Of a stretch of 64,000 nucleotides of DNA, positions 40,443-48,063 are shown one piece after another. The first letter of the stretch is position 1; each line of letters starts with the position of its first letter. The translations under genes were made by a program, and so were the position numbers. The notes beneath the pieces were generated by a model, which had not been told where the DNA came from, ran no database searches, and worked only from the letters and a program-made list of their open reading frames with translations. The stretch lies in contig CAJYHL010000051.1 of assembly GCA_913774625.1 (NCBI GenBank), forward strand, positions 1-64,000, written 5' to 3'. The DNA comes from an uncultured Acidovorax sp. Lineage in GTDB: Bacteria > Pseudomonadota > Gammaproteobacteria > Burkholderiales > Burkholderiaceae_C.

Positions 40443-40446
40443 CGCC

Positions 40447-41442
40447 ATGGTCGAAACCATCGGAACCCCCATGATGTGGGCCGGCTTCGGCCTGTTCGTC
40501 GTGATCGCCATCGCCATCGACCTGCTGGTGATGGAGCGCCAGGGTGCGCACAAGGTGACCATGAAGGAGGCGCTCAAGTGGAGCGTGCTGTGGTTCTCGC
40601 TGGCCTTCGTGTTCGTGGGCCTCTTGTGGTGGTACCTGGACGGCTCTCAGGGCCGGGAGGTGGCCAACACGGTGTCGATGCAGTTCATCACCGGCTACCT
40701 CGTGGAAAAGAGCCTGTCGGTGGACAACATCTTCGTCTTCCTGATGATCTTCAGCTACTTCGCCGTGCCGGCGGAATACCAGAAGCGCGCGCTCATCATC
40801 GGCATCATCGGCGCCATCGTGCTGCGCACGGTGCTGATCCTGGCGGGCGCCTGGCTGCTGGCGACCTTCCACTGGCTGCTCTACGTGTTCGGCGCGTTCC
40901 TGGTCATCACGGGCGTGAAGATGTGGATCGCCGCGGGCAAGGAGCCCGACATCTCCACCAACCCGGTGCTCAAGTTCCTGCGCAAGCACATCCGCATGTC
41001 GGACCGCTTCGACGGCGAGAAGATGACCACGGTGGTGGGTGGCGTGAAGCGGTTCACCCCGCTGTTCGTGGTGCTGCTGATGATCGGCATCACCGACGTG
41101 ATCTTCGCGGTGGACAGCATCCCGGCCATCTTCGCCATCACCAGCGACCCGTTCATCGTCCTCACGGCCAACATCTTCGCCATCCTGGGCCTGCGCGCGC
41201 TCTACTTCCTGCTGGCCGACCTGGCGGACCGCTTCCACCTGCTGGCCTACGGCCTGGCGCTGGTGCTGGTCTTCATCGGCTCCAAGATGCTGCTGATCGA
41301 CCTCTACAAGATTCCGATCGGCTATGCGCTGCTGGTGACGGCGGTGCTGATCGCCGGCTCCATCGTGCTGTCGCTGCGCACTTCGCGCCCCCAGGCGGCT
41401 GCGCCTGCGGCCCTCCCGCACCAGAGGAGTGACGGAGCGTGA
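40447..41442 (+). CDS. TerC/Alx-family membrane protein
   Basis: A 331-aa inner-membrane protein with about nine helices and the paired acidic motifs of the family: EKSLSVDNIFVF in the first half and DVIFAVDSIPAI in the second. Alx of E. coli exports manganese and is induced by alkali; other TerC proteins help metallate exported enzymes. A manganese or tellurite-type role is likely. Its stop overlaps the DUF2062 start (GTGA). Confidence 0.92.
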   Translation: MVETIGTPMMWAGFGLFVVIAIAIDLLVMERQGAHKVTMKEALKWSVLWFSLAFVFVGLLWWYLDGSQGREVANTVSMQFITGYLVEKSLSVDNIFVFLMIFSYFAVPAEYQKRALIIGIIGAIVLRTVLILAGAWLLATFHWLLYVFGAFLVITGVKMWIAAGKEPDISTNPVLKFLRKHIRMSDRFDGEKMTTVVGGVKRFTPLFVVLLMIGITDVIFAVDSIPAIFAITSDPFIVLTANIFAILGLRALYFLLADLADRFHLLAYGLALVLVFIGSKMLLIDLYKIPIGYALLVTAVLIAGSIVLSLRTSRPQAAAPAALPHQRSDGA

Positions 41443-42056
41443 AGGGCGCACCGACGACGCTGCAGACCTTGCTGCTGCAACCTCTGGTCAGCCTGCGCCG
41501 CGCGCTGCGCCGGCTGGAGCCCCGGGCCCGCGGCCTGTTGGGCCAAGGCCTGCTGCAGCGGTGGCAGCCCTGGCTGGAGCGGCGCCAGCTGCTGCGCTTC
41601 CAGCGCCAGCCGCTGGCGCGGGGCGTGGCGGCCGGCGCGTTCTGCGGGCTGATCCCCGGCCCGCTGCAGCTGCCGGCCACGGCGCTGGCCTGCGCCTGGC
41701 TGCGCGGCAACGTGGTGGCGGGCGGCGTGACCACCTTCTATACCAACCCGCTCACCATCGTGCCGCTCTACGCGCTGGCCTTCTACCTCGGGGCGGCGCT
41801 GCTGCCGGGCGAGCATGCGTTCCCGGCCTTCGGCAGCGTGGCGCCGGGCGGCCATTTCAGCGTGGAGGCGCTGGCTGCGTGGATGCAGGCGCTGGGCCTG
41901 CCGCTGCTGGTTGGGCTGCCCGTGCTGGGCCTGGCGCTGGCGGCGCTGGGCTATGCGGCGGTGCAGGCCCTGTGGCTGGCGCCTGCCGTGCAGCGGGGCC
42001 GGCGCTGGCGCCATGCGCGGGCCGCGGCGCTGCAGCGGGGCATGCCGGGCGGCTGA
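41439..42056 (+). CDS. DUF2062 membrane protein
   Basis: A 205-aa protein starting at GTG, overlapping the terC stop by 4 bases and preceded by GAGGAG. The DUF2062 signature is visible: GVAAGAFCGLIPGPLQLPATALACAWLRGN and TTFYTNPLTIVPLY, with three or four hydrophobic segments. The biochemical role is unknown; coupling to terC suggests a membrane function used alongside it. Confidence 0.88.
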   Translation: MKGAPTTLQTLLLQPLVSLRRALRRLEPRARGLLGQGLLQRWQPWLERRQLLRFQRQPLARGVAAGAFCGLIPGPLQLPATALACAWLRGNVVAGGVTTFYTNPLTIVPLYALAFYLGAALLPGEHAFPAFGSVAPGGHFSVEALAAWMQALGLPLLVGLPVLGLALAALGYAAVQALWLAPAVQRGRRWRHARAAALQRGMPGG

Positions 42057-42103
42057 GCGCCCAGCCGAACAGCCGGCGGCGAGGGACCTGCATGCACTGC
42101 CCC

Positions 42104-42147
42104 GCAGCGCTTGATTGGCAAGCGCTGAGCGCTATTGAAAGCATAGC
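42104..42147. repeat. Double hairpin repeat
   Basis: CAGCGCTTG-ATTGG-CAAGCGCTG is a perfect 9-bp stem, and CGCTAT-TGAAAGC-ATAGCG follows directly. The second half belongs to the GCTAT...TAGC dispersed family seen at 21054. It lies between the convergent DUF2062 and MFS genes and could serve as their terminator. Confidence 0.6.
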
Positions 42148-42222
42148 GTTCGCCGCCGGCTTCCTGATCTGGGATGGCCCGGCCTCCCGCAGCCGGCAGC
42201 TCTTCGCCTGACGCAGGCCCCT

Positions 42223-43437
42223 TCAGCGATGGTGGCCGGGCAGGGCCCGCGCCGCGAACGCCGCGGTAGCGGCCAGCGCGATCAGCAGCGTGCCGTAGCC
42301 CAGCGCCGTGTCGCGCAGCCCGAAGAGGCCGGTGAACAGGCCGGCGGCGATGGCCGGCAGGCTGAAGGCCAGATAGCTGAGCACGAAGAAGCTGGCCATC
42401 AGGCCCGCGCGGTCCTGCGGCGAGGCCAGGGGTACCAGGCAGCGCACGGCCGCGTTGAAGCCGGCCCCGAAGCCCAGGCCCGCCACCAGCGTGCCGCCGA
42501 AGAAGGCTGCCGGGCTGTGCCAGGCCACGCCCGCCAGCGTGATCGCGAGGCCCGCCGCCAGCGCCGCGGCGCTGCCCTGCAGCACCCCGCGCGGCGGGCG
42601 CTGGCGCACGGCGGCGATGGCCAGCGCGCCGGGCAGCACCAGGGCGGTGATCAGCAGCCCGCCCACCAGCGGCGAGGCGCTGCCCGTCACCAGCCGCCCC
42701 AGCGAAGGGCCCAGCGACAGGTAGAAGCCGCCCAGCGCCCAGCCGGCCGTGCTGAGCGGCAGGATGCGCAGCAGGGTGGGCCGCGCCGTGTGCGGCACAT
42801 GCATGCGCGGCACGAGCGATCGCCATGCGCCCGGGCGGCGCGCCACCGTCTCCGGCAGCCAGAGGGCCGCCGCGCCCTGCAGCGCGATCACCACCAGCAG
42901 CAGTTCGAACACCAGATGCGTAGGCGAGGGCAGGTACTGCACCAGCACGCTGGTGCCCAGAGCGCCGATGGCCATGCCGGCCATGGGCCCCACGCTGTTC
43001 ATCAGCGGGCCGCGCACGGGGTGCAGGTCCACCAGCAGGGCGCTGAGCGCGCTGGTGGCCATGCCGGTGGCCACGCCCTGCAGCACGCGCGCCGCCACCA
43101 GCCAGGCGACGGACTCTGCCTGCCAGAACGCCAGCACCGACACGAATTCCAGCGCCAGCGCCGCCAGCACCACGCTGCGCCGGCCGATGTGGTCCGACAG
43201 CGCGCCGAAGCACAGCAGCGCCGCCAGCAGCGCGAAGGCGTAGCTCGAGAAGATCACCGTGAGGCTGAAGGCCGAGAAGCCCCACATCTCGCGGTACAGC
43301 GCGTAGAGGGGCGACGGGGCGCTGGATGCTGCGAGGAACATCATCAGCACGGACGACGCGAGCGCCAGCGCGGCATCGGGCCCCAGCCGGCGTCCGGGCC
43401 AGGCGGGGGAAGAGGTGGTGGCGATGGCAGAGGTCAT
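42223..43437 (-). CDS. MFS transporter (drug-efflux type)
   Basis: A 404-aa carrier with twelve predicted helices. The loop 2-3 signature is GALSDHIGRRSVVL, the family G-x3-D-x2-G-R-R. The GxxxGP-like motif in helix 5 of drug antiporters is less clear, but the paired TetR gene next to it supports an inducible efflux role. Its start is 100 bases from the regulator start. Confidence 0.9.
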   Translation of the reverse strand: MTSAIATTSSPAWPGRRLGPDAALALASSVLMMFLAASSAPSPLYALYREMWGFSAFSLTVIFSSYAFALLAALLCFGALSDHIGRRSVVLAALALEFVSVLAFWQAESVAWLVAARVLQGVATGMATSALSALLVDLHPVRGPLMNSVGPMAGMAIGALGTSVLVQYLPSPTHLVFELLLVVIALQGAAALWLPETVARRPGAWRSLVPRMHVPHTARPTLLRILPLSTAGWALGGFYLSLGPSLGRLVTGSASPLVGGLLITALVLPGALAIAAVRQRPPRGVLQGSAAALAAGLAITLAGVAWHSPAAFFGGTLVAGLGFGAGFNAAVRCLVPLASPQDRAGLMASFFVLSYLAFSLPAIAAGLFTGLFGLRDTALGYGTLLIALAATAAFAARALPGHHR

Positions 43438-43442
43438 GGCGT

Positions 43443-43497
43443 TAACGCTAAGAAATTGCGTTAGTGGATTGTCGCACTAAAGCAAAGTCTTTGCTTT
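43443..43497. promoter_or_regulatory. Operator cluster between MFS pump and TetR gene
   Basis: Three palindromes in 55 bases: TAACGC-N9-GCGTTA (43443-43463), TTAGTG-N8-CACTAA (43461-43480) and AAAGCAAAG-T-CTTTGCTTT (43479-43497). They sit in the divergent spacer of the efflux pair and are the probable binding sites of the TetR protein. Confidence 0.6.
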
Positions 43498-43537
43498 ACG
43501 GCGCGGGCGTGGAGGCCTGCGCTCCTAAAATGGCCGC

Positions 43538-44134
43538 ATGACGTCTGGAGCCACCCGATTGCGCCCCGGCGGGCGCAGCGCCCGCGTGCAGGCCGCCGTA
43601 CACCAGGCCGTGCGCGACCTGACGGCGCTGCACGGCCGCGATGCGCTGACCATTCCGCAGATCGCCGCCCAGGCCGGCGTCACGCCGTCCACCATCTACC
43701 GCCGCTGGGGCGATCTGGTCGAGCTGCTGGCGGACGTGTCGATAGAGCGCCTGCGCGACGAGGCCGAGCCGCCCGACACCGGCAGCGTGCGCGGCGACCT
43801 GCTGGCCTGGGGCGAACAGTTCCTGGAGGAGATGTCGTCCGACCTGGGCCGCCAGGTGCTCAAGGACGTGCTCACGGCCAGCGGCTACGGCGACGGTTCG
43901 TCGCCCTGCCAGTGCCAGCAGATCACGGCCGGGCAGATCACCCAGATGGCCGAGCGCGCGCGGTCCCGCGGACAGGCCATGCCTTCGGTGGACTGCGTGC
44001 TCGACATGGTGGTGGCCCCCATCATCTACCGCCTGCTCATGAGCGTGGGCGCGCCCAATAAGCAGCAGCTCGTGCAGTGGGTGGATGCGTGCATGGCGCA
44101 AGCGGGCGCAGCCGCTGGCAGGCCGACGCACTAG
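43538..44134 (+). CDS. TetR-family repressor
   Basis: A 198-aa regulator with the TetR helix-turn-helix in TIPQIAAQAGVTPSTIYRRWGDLVELL (about 38-64) and a TetR_C-like ligand domain. It is divergent from the MFS transporter and separated from it by three palindromes, the textbook layout for local autoregulated repression. A Cys-rich CQCQQ stretch near residue 128 could serve in sensing. Confidence 0.9.
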   Translation: MTSGATRLRPGGRSARVQAAVHQAVRDLTALHGRDALTIPQIAAQAGVTPSTIYRRWGDLVELLADVSIERLRDEAEPPDTGSVRGDLLAWGEQFLEEMSSDLGRQVLKDVLTASGYGDGSSPCQCQQITAGQITQMAERARSRGQAMPSVDCVLDMVVAPIIYRLLMSVGAPNKQQLVQWVDACMAQAGAAAGRPTH

Positions 44135-44261
44135 CCGGGGCCGCCGAGGGTATCGCCGCGGTCGGGGCGCGTGCATGCCGTGGCACCATGGGCTGCGGGC
44201 CCCCGCAACGGGCGTGCCCGGGATGGTTCCGCCACGGCATACCTCTTGCAGGAGCGCCCCC

Positions 44262-45368
44262 ATGGAGACTTTCCACCTTCTTTCCCGGTGCAGCGCCGCT
44301 TGGGTGGCACTGTGCCTGTGCTGGCCTGCCGCGCAGTCCGCCCCCGTTGCGTCCGCCGCGCCGGTGTGGACCAACTCGCTGGGCATGGCCTTCGTGCGCG
44401 TGCCGGCCGGGCAGTTCCGCATGGGCAGCGACGAGCCGGTGGAGGCGCTGGCGCGCGACTTCCCGCAGCTGGAGCGCAGCCGCTTCGAGCAGCTGGGCGA
44501 CGAGGCGCCCGTCCACACCGTGCGCATCACGCGCGCTTTCTGGATGGGGCAGACCGAGGTCACGGTGGGGCAGTTCCGCCGCTTCGTCGAGGCCTCTGGC
44601 TACCGCGCCGAGTCGGAGGCCGACGGCACCGGCGGCTACGGCTACAACCCGGCCTACGACCCCGCCACCACGCGGCGCGGCGATGCCTTCGAGGGGCGCG
44701 ATCCGCGCTATTCGTGGCGCAATCCCGGCTTCGCGCAGGGCGACGACCATCCGGTGGTCAACATCACCTGGCACGACGCGCACGCGCTGGCCGCCTGGCT
44801 GAGCGCCACCGAAGGCCACCGCTACCGCCTGCCGACCGAAGCCGAATGGGAATACGCCTGCCGCGCCGGCACGCGCACCCGCTGGCCCTCGGGCGACGAC
44901 CCGGCCGGCCTGCCGCGCGAGGCCAACCTGTTCGACCGGTCCGCCGCGCCCTACTGGCCGCGCTGGCGCTGGCAGGCGGTGCCCGGCGACGACGGCTATG
45001 CCTTCACCTCGCCCGCCGCGGCCCATGCGCCCAATGCCTTCGGCCTGCACGGCATGGTGGGCAATGTGTGGGAATGGGTGTCGGACTGGCACGATGAAGG
45101 CACCTACGCCGCCAGCCCGCGCGATGACCCGCAGGGCCCGGCTACCGGCACGGTGCGGGTGCGGCGCGGCGGCTCCTGGCACACCTGGCCGTTCTATGCG
45201 CGCTGCGCCTACCGCAACTGGAATGCGCCCGACACGCGCTACACGCTGGTGGGCGTGCGGCTGCTGCGCGAGGTGGATGAGCCGCCGCAGCAGGCCCGGC
45301 GGCGGGCGCCACGGCAGCAGCAGCGCCAGGGCGGCGCCACCGCCGGCCGTCCGCTCACAGGCTCTTGA
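44262..45368 (+). CDS. Periplasmic SUMF1/FGE-like protein
   Basis: A 368-aa exported protein with a signal peptide (about 1-28) followed by a formylglycine-generating-enzyme-fold domain: MAFVRVPAGQFRMGS, TEVTVGQFRRFVEASGY, RLPTEAEWEYACRAG, GNVWEWVSDW and RGGSWHTWP. True aerobic FGE uses a Cys pair in the last block; here the first Cys position is HT and only one Cys (YARCAYR) is left, so sulfatase activation is doubtful. Family members also act as regulators or non-haem iron enzymes. The start is at the ATG after CAGGAG. It overlaps the convergent substrate-binding gene by 14 bases. Confidence 0.85.
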   Translation: METFHLLSRCSAAWVALCLCWPAAQSAPVASAAPVWTNSLGMAFVRVPAGQFRMGSDEPVEALARDFPQLERSRFEQLGDEAPVHTVRITRAFWMGQTEVTVGQFRRFVEASGYRAESEADGTGGYGYNPAYDPATTRRGDAFEGRDPRYSWRNPGFAQGDDHPVVNITWHDAHALAAWLSATEGHRYRLPTEAEWEYACRAGTRTRWPSGDDPAGLPREANLFDRSAAPYWPRWRWQAVPGDDGYAFTSPAAAHAPNAFGLHGMVGNVWEWVSDWHDEGTYAASPRDDPQGPATGTVRVRRGGSWHTWPFYARCAYRNWNAPDTRYTLVGVRLLREVDEPPQQARRRAPRQQQRQGGATAGRPLTGS

Positions 45369-46485
45369 GCGGCACGACTTCCTTGCCCTTGAAGGTGAAC
45401 ACCGTCACGGCCGAGGAGCGCAGGTCGTGCTTGTCGTCGTAGCTGTATTCGCCGCTCACGCCGGCGTACTTTCCGCGGGCGATGTGGTCGATGAGCTTCT
45501 TCGCGTCGGTGCTCTGCGTGGCCTCGATGGCCGAGGCCAGCAGGTTCATGCCGTCGTAGAAGGCGGCGGCGTAGGTCAGCGGGTCGCGCTTGTATTCGGC
45601 GCGGTAGCGTTCGATGAACTTCTGGCCCTTGTCGCTGCGGTCCAGCATGGAGCCGCCTTGGGTGCAATAGACGTTCAGGTTGCCGCTGACCTGCGACAGC
45701 GTGGCCGTCTCGGTCGAGCAGATGCCGTCGCCGCCCAGCAGGGGCACGTTCAGGCCCAGCGCGCGCATCTGGCGCAGCATGGGGCCGCCCTGGGGCGAAT
45801 AGCCGCCGAAGAACACGGCGTCGGGCTTGCTGGCGCGCAGGCCGGTCAGGATGGCGGTGAAGTCGGTGGCCTTGTCGGTGGTGAATTCGTGGCTCACCAC
45901 CTTGATGCCCTGGCGCCTGGCCTCTTCCTCGAACTCCTTGGCCACGCCCTGGCCGTAGGCCGTGCGGTCGTCGATCACGGCCACGGTCTTGAGCTTCAGG
46001 TCCTGCGCCGCATAGACCGCCATCTTGGTGCCCAGCTGGTTGTCGCTGGCGCCGATGCGGAACAGCGGGCGATAGCCCTGCTGCGTGATCTTGGGGTTGG
46101 AGGCGACGGTGAAGGTGAGGATGTCCGCATCGGCCAGCACGCGCGATGCGGGCATGGCCACGCCCGAGTTGTAGGGGCCGAGCACGAACCGGATCTTCTT
46201 GTCGGCCAGCGTCTGGGCGATCTGCACGCCCTGCTTGGGGTCGGCGCCGTCGTCGTTGATGTCCAGCTCGAACTGCACCGGCTTGCCGGCCAGCTTCAGG
46301 CCCTTGGCGTTCAGCTCCTTGATGGCCAGCAGCGCGCCGTCGCGGTTGTCCACGCCGTTGGCGGCCTGCGGGCCGGTGACGGGGCTCATGAAGCCCACGC
46401 GGATGCGCTCCTGGGCGTGGCTGAAGCCGGCGGCGGCCAGGCTGGCGATGAGCAGGGCGGAGCGGAGAAGCATCTGTCGATTCAC
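45355..46485 (-). CDS. Branched-chain amino-acid-type ABC substrate-binding protein
   Basis: LivK-type periplasmic receptor, 376 aa, with signal peptide (cut near SHA-QE) and the family start RIRVGFMSPVTGPQAANG, followed by GVQIAQTLADKKI and GPYNSGVAMPA. There are no ABC permease or ATPase genes beside it, so it must share a transporter encoded elsewhere. The GTG at 46485 is preferred because AAGGAA lies six bases before it; ATG 46473 is the alternative. Ligand unknown. Confidence 0.9.
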   Translation of the reverse strand: MNRQMLLRSALLIASLAAAGFSHAQERIRVGFMSPVTGPQAANGVDNRDGALLAIKELNAKGLKLAGKPVQFELDINDDGADPKQGVQIAQTLADKKIRFVLGPYNSGVAMPASRVLADADILTFTVASNPKITQQGYRPLFRIGASDNQLGTKMAVYAAQDLKLKTVAVIDDRTAYGQGVAKEFEEEARRQGIKVVSHEFTTDKATDFTAILTGLRASKPDAVFFGGYSPQGGPMLRQMRALGLNVPLLGGDGICSTETATLSQVSGNLNVYCTQGGSMLDRSDKGQKFIERYRAEYKRDPLTYAAAFYDGMNLLASAIEATQSTDAKKLIDHIARGKYAGVSGEYSYDDKHDLRSSAVTVFTFKGKEVVPLKSL

Positions 46486-46599
46486 GGCATGTTCCTTGTG
46501 TCTCTTGTTGAAATCAGGGGATGGCGCCGGCCCGCCTCGGCGGATAGCCGAAGCAGCCCGGGTGCGCGAGTATGCCTGCGCCCTGCAGAGACGGATCAA

Positions 46600-48063
46600 T
46601 CAGTGCGCAGCCTGTTCGCTGCCGGTGCTCCACGGCGCCTGCCAGCCGCCGCCCAGCGCCTGCACCAGCGCGGCGGCAGCCAGCTGGCGGCTGACCTGCA
46701 GCTGCAGCAGCGTGCGCCGGGCGGTAAGCGCGGCGATCTGCGCGGTGACCACGTCGGTGTAGCTGGCCTGGCCGGCGCGGTAGCGGTTCTGCAGCTGGGT
46801 TTCGGTCAGGCGCGCGGCGTTCACGGCTTCCTGGCGCAGCGGCTCCTGGGTCTGCAGGGTGCGGATGGCGGTGAGCTGGTCTTCCACGCCCTGGAAGGCG
46901 GTCAGCACCGTCTGGCGGTAGCTGGCGGCGCGGGCGTCGCGCGCGGCCCGGGCTTCATCGACGCGCGCCGCGATGGCGCCGCCGTCGAACACCGTCTGCG
47001 CCACCGACAGGCCCAGCGACCACAGGGTGCCCGGGGCGTTGAACAGGTCGCCCACGCTGGAGCCGGTGCGCCCCAGCGAGGCGCTGAGGCTGAGGCTGGG
47101 GAAATAGGCCGCGCGCTGCACGCCGATCTGGGCATTGGCGGCGGCCACGGCGCGTTCGGCCGAGGCGATGTCCGGCCGGCGCTGCAGCAGCTCCGACGGC
47201 AGGGCCGCCGGCACCTGGGGCACGCGCATCACCCAGGCGGCGGGCGGCAGGCTGAAGCTGCCCGGCGCCACGCCCGTCAGCACCGCAATGGCATGTTCGT
47301 AGCGCGCGCGGTTCTGCCGCACGGTGGCCAGGTCGGCCTGGGCGTTGGCCAGCTGCGTGCGGGCCTGCTGCACGTCCGAGGCGGGCGCCACGCCGGCCTC
47401 GTAGCGGTTGCGGGTGATCTGCAGGCTGCGCTGGTAGGCCTGGTCGATCTCCTGCAGCAGCGCGATCTCGGCGTCGGCCTCGCGCAGCTGGAAGTAGGCC
47501 GCCACCAGCGAGCCCACGGCCGACAGGCGCGCCGAGGCCAGGTCCGCCTGGCTGGCCTGGGCGCTGGCCTGCGCGCCGCTCACCGTGCTGCCCAGGCGCC
47601 CCCAGAGGTCGGGCGCCCAGCTGGCGCCCAGCGCGGCCTGGGCGGTGGTGCCGCGCCGGGCCGAGCCTTCGCCGCCCGCGCGCGTCTCGCTGCCCGAGAG
47701 GTTCACCGACGGCAGCAGGGCCGCGCCCTGTTCGCGCACCAGGGCCTGGGCCTGCGCGTAGGCGGCCACGGCGGCGGCGATGTTCTGGTTGGACAGCTGC
47801 ACCTGCGCGGCCAGGCGGTTCAGGTCCTCGTCCTGGAACAGCGTCCACCACTCGCCGCGGTCGATGGCGTCGGCCGGCTGCGCGGGCTGCCAGAGCGCGC
47901 CGGCTTCCTTGAAGGCGGCGGGCACGGCGGCGATGTCGGGGCGCTGGTAGGGCGGCGCGACCGAACAGGCGGCCAGCGGCAGCAGAGCGCCCAGGCAGGC
48001 GGCGCGCAAGGCACGGGAGGCGCGGGGGGCGAAGGGAGGGCGGCGGCCGGTGGTCATGGTCAT
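46600..48063 (-). CDS. Outer-membrane efflux factor (NodT/OprM type)
   Basis: Outer-membrane channel of a tripartite pump, 487 aa. The N-terminus is a lipoprotein signal with lipobox LAAC. Two repeats of the TolC fold follow, with the NodT-family wording RPDIASAERAVAAANAQIGVQRAAYFP in the second and long coiled-coil helices in both. It is the last gene of the efflux operon and overlaps the preceding RND gene by 4 bases (ATGA). Confidence 0.95.
   Translation of the reverse strand: MTMTTGRRPPFAPRASRALRAACLGALLPLAACSVAPPYQRPDIAAVPAAFKEAGALWQPAQPADAIDRGEWWTLFQDEDLNRLAAQVQLSNQNIAAAVAAYAQAQALVREQGAALLPSVNLSGSETRAGGEGSARRGTTAQAALGASWAPDLWGRLGSTVSGAQASAQASQADLASARLSAVGSLVAAYFQLREADAEIALLQEIDQAYQRSLQITRNRYEAGVAPASDVQQARTQLANAQADLATVRQNRARYEHAIAVLTGVAPGSFSLPPAAWVMRVPQVPAALPSELLQRRPDIASAERAVAAANAQIGVQRAAYFPSLSLSASLGRTGSSVGDLFNAPGTLWSLGLSVAQTVFDGGAIAARVDEARAARDARAASYRQTVLTAFQGVEDQLTAIRTLQTQEPLRQEAVNAARLTETQLQNRYRAGQASYTDVVTAQIAALTARRTLLQLQVSRQLAAAALVQALGGGWQAPWSTGSEQAAH

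Noticed and set aside
40154..40446. yybP-ykoY manganese riboswitch before terC
   Set aside because: The conserved GGGGAGUAG-type segments of that riboswitch are not visible on the coding strand; only a simple hairpin is seen.
44037..45182. 381-codon open frame on the minus strand over the SUMF1-like gene
   Set aside because: It is the antisense of a well-supported gene in G+C-rich DNA, with low-complexity Gly/Ala/Val/Arg content and no domain.
44262..45368. Formylglycine-generating enzyme for the sulfatase at 28572
   Set aside because: The Cys pair is incomplete, the protein is exported whereas the sulfatase is not, and the genes are 15 kb apart.
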